A stretch of 30,147 nucleotides of DNA from DASCNA01 sp036011305 (GTDB lineage: Bacteria; Verrucomicrobiota; Lentisphaeria; Victivallales; GWF2-38-69), in NCBI GenBank assembly GCA_036011305.1, contig DASCNA010000206.1, positions 1 through 30,147 of the forward strand, written 5' to 3'. The notes beneath the pieces are model-generated. The model ran no database searches. It saw nothing but the letters and a program-made list of their open reading frames with translations, and was not told the origin of the DNA. The position numbers were made by a program, and so were the translations under genes. This document shows, in pieces, positions 1-7,767 of this stretch. Position 1 is the stretch's first letter; each line of letters opens with the position of its first letter.

Positions 1-90
1 TATTGGTCAATTATTAATATTATAGGAGCATTATTTGCATCAGTTGTACTAATCAGAATAGGAACTATAGACTTTGCAAGAAAAAATTAA
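1..90 (+). CDS. C-terminal end of a membrane protein (partial)
   Basis: Frame 1 is open from the first base to a TAA at 88-90, giving 29 residues. The segment is hydrophobic with one likely membrane helix (residues 4-20) followed by a short basic tail ending in RKN. The start lies outside the window. I do not recognise the family. The tail fits the last helix of a small or multi-helix inner-membrane protein. Confidence 0.5.
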   Translation, partial: YWSIINIIGALFASVVLIRIGTIDFARKN

Positions 91-165
91 TCATAACCAA
101 AACTTACACTGTAAGACAGATTAAATATTGAGTTTTACAGATGAATATTGATTTGTATATTGCCT

Positions 166-219
166 AAAACGTCCGCAATCGATCACTTCCGGACGTTTCC
201 GATTTACCGGAGGTTTTAG
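166..219 (+). repeat. palindromic element A, terminator-like
   Basis: Arms AAACGTCCG (167-175) and CGGACGTTT (190-198) pair perfectly around the 14-base loop CAATCGATCACTTC. A second small hairpin (TCCG 198-201 with CGGA 208-211) follows and runs into GGTTTTAGA. The same 14-base loop occurs in elements B (1646-1698) and C (2502-2535). It could end the upstream partial gene. The rest of the 91-415 gap holds no gene I can support, only a weak dyad ACTCAATG (283-290) / CATTGAGT (328-335). Confidence 0.65.
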
Positions 220-415
220 ATATTATAGATAAAAATCTAATCATTTAGTATTAAGCTACTTATAGTTTTGTCAGTCTTTAGCACTCAATGTCGGTATAAT
301 CGCGCATAAAGCACGTATTCCTCCCGTCATTGAGTCCCAAAACCTGCCATTTATCTATATTTATCCCCTTAATAAGCAAATGGATAGATCACATAATATA
401 TTATACTTTTAGTAA

Positions 416-688
416 TTATATACCTTCTATAAGTTTACCGAGTTTAGTAAGTTCTCCGACATTTATTCTAATAAACCAAATAACTTTACCATTGTCAGTG
501 AAATTGATGTAATAATCCCCTTCTTTGTCTTGTGAAACAATTAACTTTACATCAAAAGAAGCTATTATTTCATTAGGTGTGATGTTGCACTTTTTAGATC
601 CAAGTATAAGTTTTTCATGACTATTAACTACTGTATCGAAAATGCTGGTATTGAGGTTTTTATTGCATAATCTTAATTTTTTACTCAA
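416..688 (-). CDS. hypothetical 90-residue protein (founder of a decayed paralog set)
   Basis: This is a 90-residue protein without signal peptide or membrane helices and of no family I recognise. The C-terminal part alternates strand-like segments, with YYINF, GKVIWFIRI and KLGKLIE as the memorable stretches. Two truncated copies of that C-terminal half lie at 1109-1195 and 1708-1841 on the same strand, which shows that the reading frame was once a real gene. The start is a TTG at 686-688 with no in-frame ATG, so the N-terminus may itself be eroded or misplaced. It is divergent from the membrane protein gene at 715, with only 26 bases between them. Confidence 0.55.
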   Translation of the reverse strand: MSKKLRLCNKNLNTSIFDTVVNSHEKLILGSKKCNITPNEIIASFDVKLIVSQDKEGDYYINFTDNGKVIWFIRINVGELTKLGKLIEGI

Positions 689-700
689 TCATGATATAAT
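671..700 (+). promoter_or_regulatory. candidate extended -10 promoter of the 715 gene
   Basis: TGATATAAT (692-700) is a perfect extended -10. TCTTAA (671-676) sits 18 bases upstream as a poor -35. The same TGATATAAT, with TTCTTA 16 bases upstream, precedes the related membrane-protein gene at 2034. Transcription start would be close to 707, so the second Met codon (739) is the more plausible start of the gene. Confidence 0.4.
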
Positions 701-714
701 CATTAATATAATTT

Positions 715-1098
715 ATGAAAAACCTAAGAAGAACATCAATGGATAAACAAGCGAAAAGAAGTATATTTCCTTTTATAACAGTCTTATCGTGTTTATTGCT
801 GGGAGCCTTACCTTTAGCTTTAACTAGAGATCATTATCTAATAATAAAAACTGTTATAACTATATGTTTTATTGTTTTGTTTTGTTACTCGATAAAGCTG
901 AAAAAATATACTCATCTATTATTTTTTGCATATTTAGCACTTATGTGCAATCCGTTTACTGATATTGGCATTTTTGGTGATCTAGCAACTCATAAGATTT
1001 TTTTATATCCTTGGAGAGTTGTTAGATTAACCATTATTCTGATTTTGATATATTTATGTTACGATTACTATCCTTATAGAAAAAGAAGTAAATGTTGA
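715..1098 (+). CDS. small four-helix membrane protein, DUF6804-like
   Basis: The 127-residue product has about four membrane helices, a basic loop after helix 2 (KLKKY), and an NPF motif at the end of helix 3. It ends in the basic tail RKRSKC. It shares this plan with the proteins at 2034-2489 (GDPF) and 23030-23494 (DSPF). The layout resembles the DUF6804 type of small membrane proteins as I remember it; the assignment is tentative. ATG 715 has no Shine-Dalgarno sequence. ATG 739 has AAGAAG shortly upstream and is also downstream of the predicted promoter, so the true product may be 119 residues. Function is unknown. Confidence 0.65.
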   Translation: MKNLRRTSMDKQAKRSIFPFITVLSCLLLGALPLALTRDHYLIIKTVITICFIVLFCYSIKLKKYTHLLFFAYLALMCNPFTDIGIFGDLATHKIFLYPWRVVRLTIILILIYLCYDYYPYRKRSKC

Positions 1099-1108
1099 AG
1101 ACATATAA

Positions 1109-1195
1109 TCAAGTGGCTGATTTATATTTACTTACTATTAGCTTGATAAGCTCGTTGATACCTATTCTTATAAACCATATAATTTTACCATATTA
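1109..1195 (-). pseudogene. remnant of the 90-residue paralog (copy 2)
   Basis: The reverse strand reads GKIIWFIRI followed by NELIKL, matching GKVIWFIRI and GELTKL near the C-terminus of the protein at 416-688. It then departs into unrelated residues and stops at 1109-1111. A stop codon lies just upstream of the matching part. Only about 17 codons of homology remain, so this is a clear fossil. Confidence 0.6.
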
Positions 1196-1227
1196 AATGA
1201 ATTTAACAGCTTTTATTGGAGTATGCT

Positions 1228-1647
1228 ATGGAAAAGTCGATAAAATTACCAATCACAGGATGTAAACTAATTGACGATCAGCATAGATCATTCTTTTACA
1301 TTGTTAAAGAAATTGATGAATTAATAAAACATAATAAACTAAATCTTAGTATTCTTAGAGATAAAATAAAAGAATTGGATCTTTATGTGATAGAGCATTT
1401 AGATGCTGAAGAACACCTTATGCGCTCAATTAATTATCCTCAATATAAAGTACATCTAAATAGTCATAATATATTTAGAAATTGGATTACTGAATATAGA
1501 GATTTTGTATATGATAAATATGACTTGAACCTAGGAGATGAAAAAATCTTAGAGGATTGCTTAATTACCTGGTTATTTGATCATATAACTACAGCAGATA
1601 TGGAATTGGCAGAATTTATTAAAGAAAATAATATCAATCCTAATTAA
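1228..1647 (+). CDS. bacteriohemerythrin
   Basis: A 139-residue single-domain hemerythrin, an oxygen-binding non-haem di-iron four-helix bundle. All seven expected ligands can be seen: H19 (DDQH), H57 and E61 (HLDAE), H76 and H80 (HLNSH), and H119 and D124 (HITTAD). Length fits the family. A longer frame begins at a TTG (1216), but ATG 1228 has GGAG six bases upstream and gives the usual start, so I chose it. It is a lone soluble protein with no fused signalling domain. Likely roles are oxygen storage or delivery, or protection of anaerobic metalloenzymes, as known for the family. The stop codon runs straight into terminator element B. Confidence 0.9.
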   Translation: MEKSIKLPITGCKLIDDQHRSFFYIVKEIDELIKHNKLNLSILRDKIKELDLYVIEHLDAEEHLMRSINYPQYKVHLNSHNIFRNWITEYRDFVYDKYDLNLGDEKILEDCLITWLFDHITTADMELAEFIKENNINPN

Positions 1648-1698
1648 AACCTCCACAATCGATCACTTCCGGATGTTTCCGACTTGTCGGAGGTTTTT
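1646..1698 (+). terminator. palindromic element B, terminator of the hemerythrin gene
   Basis: AAAACCTCC (1646-1654) pairs with GGAGGTTTT (1689-1697) and is followed by T residues. A nested hairpin TCCGA (1678-1682) / TCGGA (1687-1691) lies inside. The conserved loop CAATCGATCACTTC is at 1656-1669. It overlaps the hemerythrin stop codon, so it is well placed as an intrinsic terminator. The stems differ from those of elements A and C while the loop does not. Confidence 0.7.
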
Positions 1699-1707
1699 AG
1701 TTATCAC

Positions 1708-1841
1708 TTAAATAGTTTCTATAAGCTTGCCGAGTTTAATAAGTTCATCAACATCTATTCTGATAAACCATATAACTTTACCACTGTCAGTCAAATTGAT
1801 GTAGTAATCCCTTTGCTTGTATTGTGAAACAATTAACTAAT
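1708..1841 (-). pseudogene. truncated copy of the 90-residue paralog (copy 3)
   Basis: The reverse strand translates to about 42 codons very similar to the last 45 residues of the 416-688 protein, including DYYIN, GKVIWFIRI and LIKLGKLIE, and ends in TAA at 1708-1710. Upstream of LIVSQ the homology stops at an in-frame TAG. The N-terminal half is gone. The nucleotide match to 421-545 is also obvious, so the duplication is fairly recent compared with copy 2. Confidence 0.7.
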
Positions 1842-1936
1842 ATATTTACTTCTAAATTTATTAATCAAAAAAAACAGGATATATAACTGTTAAACAAACA
1901 TTTTTTACATGCTTAAGACGTTTAAATCAAAAAGTG

Positions 1937-1964
1937 TTCTTAAAAGCGTTCTTTATGATATAAT
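1937..1964 (+). promoter_or_regulatory. candidate extended -10 promoter of the 2034 gene
   Basis: TGATATAAT (1956-1964) with TTCTTA (1937-1942) 16 bases upstream. The same arrangement precedes the 715 gene. The remainder of the 1842-2033 gap is AT-rich and holds nothing else I can support. Confidence 0.4.
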
Positions 1965-2033
1965 TATTTAAAAGTTATAAAAAGTAGAGATTTTCTATTA
2001 AATCGATGAACTTTACACAATTAAATTGACAAT

Positions 2034-2489
2034 ATGAATAAAGAGCCAAACATACATTTAGATAGACATAAAGACAGAAGAAAATTTACGGCTAGTACTT
2101 TTGATAAAATGTCTCAAATCATATTCTGTATAATTGCTCTTATTTGTATATTTATTTTCGTTATTGAGCCATTGTTTCTAGATATGCAAAATAATGAAGT
2201 TAATGCAAGTATTACTTCAAATAATTCATTTATTAGTATTGTTAGAATTACGTTCGCTATATCATTAATAATACTCTTTGCTGTATGTGTAAAAATCCTA
2301 TATTATAAGATAAAAAGAAGTACTGGTGGTAAAATATACACTTTAGCATGTTTATTAATAATTGTTTTACTAATGTTTATAGGAGATCCATTTAACTTTT
2401 ATAAACCTAATATAGCAATATGGTTTATAATTGATTTTTTTATCGCATTATTTCTTTTAATATTACTATTAAAGCAATTTGAACGATGA
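2034..2489 (+). CDS. small four-helix membrane protein, DUF6804-like
   Basis: The 151-residue product begins with a charged 25-residue cytosolic stretch rich in His, Lys and Arg, then has about four membrane helices. Helix 3 ends in GDPF and is followed by a short segment and IWFIIDFF entering helix 4. This matches the NPF and DSPF proteins at 715 and 23030 in topology and motif position, although overall identity is low. No Shine-Dalgarno sequence is visible ahead of ATG 2034. It lies where the divergent partner of the eroded 90-residue copy (1708-1841) would be expected, repeating the intact 416/715 pair. Function is unknown. Confidence 0.65.
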   Translation: MNKEPNIHLDRHKDRRKFTASTFDKMSQIIFCIIALICIFIFVIEPLFLDMQNNEVNASITSNNSFISIVRITFAISLIILFAVCVKILYYKIKRSTGGKIYTLACLLIIVLLMFIGDPFNFYKPNIAIWFIIDFFIALFLLILLLKQFER

Positions 2490-2501
2490 TTTTTAAAAAC
2501 T

Positions 2502-2535
2502 AAAACGTCCAGAAGTGATCGATTGTGGAGGTTTT
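2502..2535. repeat. palindromic element C (inverted orientation)
   Basis: Arms AAAACGTCCA (2502-2511) and TGGAGGTTTT (2526-2535) pair with one mismatch around a 14-base loop that is the exact reverse complement of the loop in A and B. Read on the minus strand it has the same orientation as A and B. It also lies 13 bases after the stop of the 2034 gene, where it could act as a terminator. Confidence 0.65.
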
Positions 2536-2824
2536 GATTTCTAATTATGCGAATAATATTTTAGACTTTTTTGTTAATGAATTATTACTACCCCCCCTTC
2601 CCTAGTGAGCACATAACTTTGTTAGATTAATTTTCTTACCTAACTGAGCCTAAGTACACCATATTTAAGGCAAACTTTGTAGTAAATGAGTTAAATTACT
2701 ATTAAACTTAGCAGTAATTAGACCTGCATAGTAAGAAGTTGTGAGTATATGAATTGAGAGTTATATAATATCAATATATATTATCATTGTAAATAGTTAA
2801 GTTTAAATAAGGCAGTAATAAAAA
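2536..2824. other. AT-rich intergenic region ahead of the GntR gene
   Basis: No gene or RNA that I can support. A run of seven C (2591-2597) stands out against the AT-rich background. The gene that follows has only a weak AAGG-type ribosome site near 2810. Confidence 0.4.
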
Positions 2825-3538
2825 ATGATGAAACACATAGAAATCGAGGATTATATAGTTAAGAATATACAGGACGGCACCTATGGCCCTGATGATCTTA
2901 TTCTTTCAGAAAATCAGCTTGCTGCTAAATTTAAAGTTAGTAGAATGACAGCCAGAAAGGCGATAAGTAATCTGATATCCCGAAATTTTCTATATCAAAT
3001 TATGGGAAAAGGCACATATGTCCTGGACAGAAAACATAAAACTCCAATTAACCTTGATAAAACAATAGATTTTGATGAGAGAACTATAGCTAAAAGGCAA
3101 AAGCCTGAAACGAAATTAACCTCTTATGAAATGATTTCTCCGAATATTGATATTAAAGATATATTTAAAGATATAAAATTTACCGAAGTATTGAATATAG
3201 AGCGACTAAGAATGATAGATGATATTCCTGCTATATATGAAATGACATATATACCTGACTGCTTTTTAAGCAGCTTGGATGATGGGCAGATTGATGTGCT
3301 TAAATATCAGTATGCAAAAAGAGTGAAATTTGGAGGTCATAAAATAGTTATACAGATCAAAGAGTTTTCTGCAGTTTTACCTGGACCGAAAGTACAGAAA
3401 GCACTTAATATTGGAGAAAGAACACCTGCATTACTTCTTGAAGTTGTTTCTTACCTTGATAATAATCTTACTGTTGAGTATTCGAAAGTATTTTATAACC
3501 AGGCTAAATATAAGTTTGTGCATGAAATAACAATTTAA
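2825..3538 (+). CDS. GntR family (HutC/UTRA) transcriptional regulator
   Basis: A 237-residue regulator. Residues 5-68 form the GntR winged helix: LSENQLAAKFKVSRMTARKA is the helix-turn-helix and GKGTYVL is the wing. Residues from about 90 to 230 form the UTRA ligand domain, recognisable from VLNIERLRMIDDIPAIYEMTY and from the PALLLEVVSYLDNNLTVEYS region. Length is normal for the HutC subfamily. Such proteins usually repress a neighbouring uptake or catabolic operon and release DNA on binding a small, often sugar-related ligand. The candidate operator GTATATAC at 3593-3600, between this gene and the glycosyltransferase gene, points to those two downstream genes as targets. The ligand cannot be told. 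Confidence 0.9.
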   Translation: MMKHIEIEDYIVKNIQDGTYGPDDLILSENQLAAKFKVSRMTARKAISNLISRNFLYQIMGKGTYVLDRKHKTPINLDKTIDFDERTIAKRQKPETKLTSYEMISPNIDIKDIFKDIKFTEVLNIERLRMIDDIPAIYEMTYIPDCFLSSLDDGQIDVLKYQYAKRVKFGGHKIVIQIKEFSAVLPGPKVQKALNIGERTPALLLEVVSYLDNNLTVEYSKVFYNQAKYKFVHEITI

Positions 3539-3591
3539 CTTAATTTTTCATTTATTTATTTGCTATGTAGCTTTCTTGCTGTAAGTTAACC

Positions 3592-3601
3592 TGTATATAC
3601 A
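3592..3601. promoter_or_regulatory. candidate GntR/HutC operator
   Basis: TGTATATACA is a perfect 10-base palindrome whose core GTATATAC fits the HutC-type consensus GTMTAKAC. It lies 33 bases before the glycosyltransferase start codon and 54 bases after the GntR stop, a natural place for repression of the downstream pair. Confidence 0.5.
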
Positions 3602-3633
3602 AGTCAGTTAATGTAATAGAGAGGGGCTAAATT

Positions 3634-4836
3634 ATGTCAAAAATTAGTTTTGTAGTAAACATCTATGTTGATACAGATACATCTGTAGAAAACAATTTCG
3701 ATCATCCAACAGTTCTTAAAACATTTGATACTGAAAATACGTTTTATAAAACAGTAAAAAGTATTAATGAAGTTAACATCCCTTCAGGATATGACGTTGA
3801 TTTAATTGTCTTAGCCAATGCAGTTAATAATGTAGGTAGTTATGATGATATTATAAAGGAAAAAGTATCTAAAAATTTAGACGGACTTAAAATTGACAGT
3901 CTGATAATTACTAACAGTGAAGTTCAGAGTTTAAACAACAAAGGTTTTACTTTTCCTGCAACAGACGGATATTGCGACCTAAGAAATCTTGGATTTATCT
4001 TTTCTTACTATAACAATACTGACATAGTTGTACAGATAGATGATGATGAACTCGTGAAGCCTAATCATTTGATAAAAATGCTTGAAATCTTTGAAGAAAA
4101 TCCTCATATAAAAATTCTCAGCGGACTATATATGAATAGAAACGGAATTTATCAGGATGAACTTAAGGATTACAAAGAGTGGGGTAAAGATAGAGCTATG
4201 AATGATGACAGAAAAATTGTCACTTCATCTGATATTCCTGTAGAAATCATGTATGGAATGGGTGGTAATATGATGGTAAAGAAAGAATTCTTTTCACAGA
4301 TATGCTATCCGCAGGATATACCTAGAGGTGAAGATTTTGCCCTGTTATTAGCTGCTAATTTAGTCAATCTTAATGGAAATGATATGGCCGGAATTAGTCC
4401 TGGAAATGATGACTTCAGAACATATTCAGCCAAAGATGATGACGTAATAATAATACACGAACAGCCATATTCTGAAAAAAATAATAGATTGAAATATATA
4501 AAACTTAATCTGATTAGATTTATTAAACAGAAATTCATGCTTGAAGGATATATAACTAAAGAAAAATATTGGGAAATTTCAAGATATATGTATCTGATGA
4601 CTATGAATGAAAACTTTATAAAACAGATAGAAAAAATTTATAATGAAGCAGTTGAAAGATTTACTGATGATTGTCCTGCAGGTAAAGCTGCTACAGATTT
4701 GATAGAAGTCAAAGATGCTTATAAAGCATACAGTAAAAGAGATTTATTCCAGGAATATAAAGAGTTCCAGAAGTCTTATATTGATCTTTTAAATAACAGC
4801 GAAATTAATATTAATGAGTATATAGTCAACAGCTAA
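3634..4836 (+). CDS. GT-A fold glycosyltransferase (GT2-like)
   Basis: A 400-residue soluble protein. The N-terminus (ISFVVNIYVDT, then VDLIVLAN near residue 55) is the first strand region of a GT-A fold. D136-D138 in VVQIDDDELVKPNHL form the metal- and nucleotide-sugar-binding DxD motif. RGED (231-234) is the catalytic ED region, and H275 in HEQP is the late metal or phosphate contact typical of the fold. The last 120 residues are helical. No membrane anchor is seen. The donor and acceptor are unknown. The gene is preceded by GAGGGG and a GntR operator and followed after 27 bases by a transporter gene with a nearly identical leader (AGGGGYTAAATT), so the two are probably translated together. 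A small exported glycoside is one reading. Confidence 0.75.
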   Translation: MSKISFVVNIYVDTDTSVENNFDHPTVLKTFDTENTFYKTVKSINEVNIPSGYDVDLIVLANAVNNVGSYDDIIKEKVSKNLDGLKIDSLIITNSEVQSLNNKGFTFPATDGYCDLRNLGFIFSYYNNTDIVVQIDDDELVKPNHLIKMLEIFEENPHIKILSGLYMNRNGIYQDELKDYKEWGKDRAMNDDRKIVTSSDIPVEIMYGMGGNMMVKKEFFSQICYPQDIPRGEDFALLLAANLVNLNGNDMAGISPGNDDFRTYSAKDDDVIIIHEQPYSEKNNRLKYIKLNLIRFIKQKFMLEGYITKEKYWEISRYMYLMTMNENFIKQIEKIYNEAVERFTDDCPAGKAATDLIEVKDAYKAYSKRDLFQEYKEFQKSYIDLLNNSEININEYIVNS

Positions 4837-4863
4837 ATAGCTTTATTTTGTAGGGGTTAAATT

Positions 4864-5772
4864 ATGTGGTTGTTATTTTCATTTTTAGCAGCTTTTTCAG
4901 TTGCGACTAAAGATGTATACAGTAAAAAAGCTGTTCTTGGAGCTAATAAATATTTAGTTGTATGGGCAATGAATGTTTTCAGTATTCCATTACTTTTTAT
5001 AGGTGCAGGGGTTGGATTATTTCATTTGGAATTTGCATCTGTTGATACTACTTTCTGGTATGCAATGATAGTGGGTGTTGTTGTAAATATTCTAGCTCTC
5101 ATATTATATTTTCAGAGTGTAAAGCTTTCTCCAATATCTTATGTTATACCATTAATGGCATTTGTGCCGGTATTTTCAGTTCCAGTTTCATATATTGCAG
5201 CAATATTTTTACCTGGTGCTTTTAAAACTGTATCTCTCATTGGCTTCTGCGGTATTTTTCTGATTTTTGTAGGTGCATATTTATTGAATATGAAAGAGAT
5301 TGCAGACAAAGGTGTTTTCTTTCCAATAAAAATGCTTTTTAAAGAAAAGGGAAGTATGCTTATGATAATGGTCTCCTTCCTCTGGTCAATATCTGCAATT
5401 TTTGATGGTATAGCTGTTCATCATTCTTCGCCAATGTTCTATTTGGTAGTAATGACGATCGTTACTTCTGTAATAATGACATTTATTCTTTTTATTAAAA
5501 TGAAGGGTTCAGATATTAAAGAACAGCTTTCAAATAGTTATACAAGCTTATTCGGTGTAGCGTTGTTCAATATCATGGGCATGGCATTTTATCTTATAGC
5601 TATAGGTTTAACAACTAAAATACCTTATGTCCTAGCTATTAGAAGCGTAAACTTACTGATTGTAACAGTTCTTGGATATATGCTCTTTAAAGAGAAAAAT
5701 ATTATGGAGAGAGCTGTTGGTACATGTTTTATGGTTGGCGGTTTAGCCTTAATTGCAATATTCTCCCGCTAG
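4864..5772 (+). CDS. EamA/DMT superfamily transporter
   Basis: A 302-residue protein with about ten hydrophobic helices arranged as two EamA repeats. Each repeat ends with the characteristic pattern of a helix followed by a short loop: residues near 95-145 carry YVIPLMAFVPVFS, and the second repeat carries IPYVLAIRSVNLLIVTVLGY followed by FKEKNIMERAVGTCFMVGGL. Length and repeat plan are normal. The family exports or imports metabolites, amino acids or sugars across the inner membrane; the substrate is not visible. Strong ribosome site AGGGG. It ends the GntR-associated operon, with a terminator six bases after its stop. Confidence 0.85.
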   Translation: MWLLFSFLAAFSVATKDVYSKKAVLGANKYLVVWAMNVFSIPLLFIGAGVGLFHLEFASVDTTFWYAMIVGVVVNILALILYFQSVKLSPISYVIPLMAFVPVFSVPVSYIAAIFLPGAFKTVSLIGFCGIFLIFVGAYLLNMKEIADKGVFFPIKMLFKEKGSMLMIMVSFLWSISAIFDGIAVHHSSPMFYLVVMTIVTSVIMTFILFIKMKGSDIKEQLSNSYTSLFGVALFNIMGMAFYLIAIGLTTKIPYVLAIRSVNLLIVTVLGYMLFKEKNIMERAVGTCFMVGGLALIAIFSR

Positions 5773-5777
5773 TATAT

Positions 5778-5804
5778 TTGAGCTGCATCACTTATGCAGC
5801 TCAA
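5778..5804 (+). terminator. terminator after the EamA gene
   Basis: TTGAGCTGCAT (5778-5788) and ATGCAGCTCAA (5794-5804) form a perfect 11-base stem with a 5-base loop. The T tract that follows is weak and broken (TAGTAATTTCTATTATTTT). Confidence 0.75.
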
Positions 5805-5946
5805 TAGTAATTTCTATTATTTTCTTATATTAAGTTCATATATAAACGAGAGAATAAAGGTTAATTCTAATGTCAATCATAGAGTATCTTCCCAAATCAA
5901 TTATAACTCAACAAATAACTAATATAAAATATTGATAATTGCCCAT

Positions 5947-7767
5947 TCATTTACACTTCTGGATCATCATAAGAGTTAATTTTGGAAGATCGAATTTAAT
6001 TCTGAAAGGCTGCTCCTGCCAATGACACTGTTCTGCAGGAAAAGTCTGATATAAAAGAGTATTGCCTCCGAATTTCTTACCGTCTGTAGAAAATATAAGC
6101 TTATAGTTTCCAGGTTCTGAAACACCTGCAAAAAAATCTTTTATACTCTCATCTGAAAAGTTGGCGGCAACTAATATACACTTACTGCTATTTCGTCCAA
6201 TTCTTCTAAAAACAACAGTGGCACTCTCAGCATGAGTTGATTGAATAACTGTTCCGTCACCTCCCCTGTCTAACTGATTCAATGCTGGTTCTGCTGAATA
6301 AAGATCATTCAGATATTTTACCATACTCTGAAAATATTTTATTTTCTTCAGCTTTAAACGGTTCCAGTCAATTCCCATGCTTTGATTCCAGCTTTTGCTT
6401 TGTGCAGATTCTATTCCCATAAAAATCAACTTCTTACCCGGATGAACCATCTGCCAGGCAATTAAAAGTTTTAGATTGGATAAACGGTCTGTTGCATTAC
6501 CAGGCATTTTTTCTAATAGAGATCCCCTGCTAAAAGCTGTTTCATCGTGAGAAAGAGAGAGTATAAAATTTCCAATATGAGCGTATTCTAAAGTGCACAT
6601 CAGCCTTTTGTGATGATGCTTTCTTTCAGACGGCTTATGTTTCATATAATTAAGAATGTCATGAGCCCACCACATATTCCATCGATAGGTAAAACCTAAA
6701 CCTTTTTCACTGTTTTCAGTCACTTCACGTCTTCCGCTTGAATCTTCTGCAATCATCAGCGTTCCGGGAAATTTTTCATTCACCACAGTGTTTAACTTTT
6801 TCAGAAAGTGAAAGCCGTTATTATGAACCATCTCTGAGACAGCATCTACTCTTAATCCGTCAGCATGGAACTTATCTATCCAGAAAAGAGCACTGCTAAT
6901 AAGAAATCTCTGTACTTCAGATTTCTGAAGGTCAAAATCATTGGCTCCCCACTTGTTAGCGGAACCTCTTTTCGTACTGTTCAGTTCGTAGCATTTTTCT
7001 CCGTCAAACCAGGCTATGCCGTGTCTGTCTCTTGAAAAATGTCCCGGGACCCAATCAAGGATTACGCCGATATTATGCTGATGACAGTAGTCGATAAAAT
7101 ACATAAGGTCAATAGGATGACCAAATCTGCTGTTTGCAGCAAAATAACCGGTACACTGATAACCCCATGATCCGTCAAAAGGATGTTCCATCACCGGCAT
7201 AAGCTGTATGTGTGTAAATCCCATTTCTTTAACATAACCAACAAGTGAGTGAGCTAACTCGATATAACTAAAATATTTTCCATCACTGTGTCGTCTCCAT
7301 GAACCGGGATGAACTTCATATATAGAAATTGGACGGTTCCATTTATCCATCCAGCTTTTACTCTTCTGCCATTCATTATCCAGCCATTCAAACTGGGACA
7401 GATCAGTCACCTTACATGTAAAATCAGGAGAAATTCCCATATAAAATGCATATGGATCAATTTTATGAAGCTGTTTATTTGTTTGTGTTATGATTTCATA
7501 CATATAAACACTGTTCACATGCAGACCTTGTACAAAAATAGACCATATCCCGGTAACATTTTTTTTATGCATTGTATGATTATGACCATGCCAGTTATTG
7601 AAATGACCTACTATACGCACAGATGCTGCATGGGGAGCCCATACAGAAAACCTTACACCTGTATTCCCATGCTCTGATACAAGATGAGCCCCCATAAACT
7701 CATAATCATTATAAGTAATACTCAGATTCACTTTGGAAAAAGTCTCCCTGCAACTATCAACCTGCAA
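5947..7767 (-). CDS. glgB: 1,4-alpha-glucan branching enzyme (GH13, GlgB type)
   Basis: A 606-residue enzyme that makes alpha-1,6 branches in glycogen-like polymers. Residues 22-110 are the CBM48-like N-terminal domain (FSVWAPHAASVRIVGHFNNW). The catalytic barrel follows: EVHPGSW near 151, YFAANSRFG near 208, DGLRVDAV with nucleophile D308, MIAED with acid/base E341, and SLSHDE with D408. It is on the short side for GlgB, which often has 630-730 residues. The usual VVHGKGS after HDE reads TAFSRGS here, so a relaxed branching activity is possible. The TTG start at 7767 overlaps the aminotransferase stop by 11 bases. A GTG at codon 13, downstream of AGGGAG, is an alternative start. A GH57 enzyme is encoded further up on the same strand. 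Confidence 0.88.
   Translation of the reverse strand: MQVDSCRETFSKVNLSITYNDYEFMGAHLVSEHGNTGVRFSVWAPHAASVRIVGHFNNWHGHNHTMHKKNVTGIWSIFVQGLHVNSVYMYEIITQTNKQLHKIDPYAFYMGISPDFTCKVTDLSQFEWLDNEWQKSKSWMDKWNRPISIYEVHPGSWRRHSDGKYFSYIELAHSLVGYVKEMGFTHIQLMPVMEHPFDGSWGYQCTGYFAANSRFGHPIDLMYFIDYCHQHNIGVILDWVPGHFSRDRHGIAWFDGEKCYELNSTKRGSANKWGANDFDLQKSEVQRFLISSALFWIDKFHADGLRVDAVSEMVHNNGFHFLKKLNTVVNEKFPGTLMIAEDSSGRREVTENSEKGLGFTYRWNMWWAHDILNYMKHKPSERKHHHKRLMCTLEYAHIGNFILSLSHDETAFSRGSLLEKMPGNATDRLSNLKLLIAWQMVHPGKKLIFMGIESAQSKSWNQSMGIDWNRLKLKKIKYFQSMVKYLNDLYSAEPALNQLDRGGDGTVIQSTHAESATVVFRRIGRNSSKCILVAANFSDESIKDFFAGVSEPGNYKLIFSTDGKKFGGNTLLYQTFPAEQCHWQEQPFRIKFDLPKLTLMMIQKCK

Noticed and set aside
330..512. A 60-codon plus-strand frame
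   Set aside because: It overlaps the 90-residue gene in antisense and has no recognisable domain; the paralog remnants support the minus strand.
166..2535. Elements A, B and C as a degenerate CRISPR
   Set aside because: They are more than 800 bases apart, in two orientations and separated by genes; no spacer periodicity.
2591..2597. C7 run as a phase-variation tract
   Set aside because: It lies in non-coding DNA far from any identifiable promoter box, unlike the G10 run in the ROK gene.
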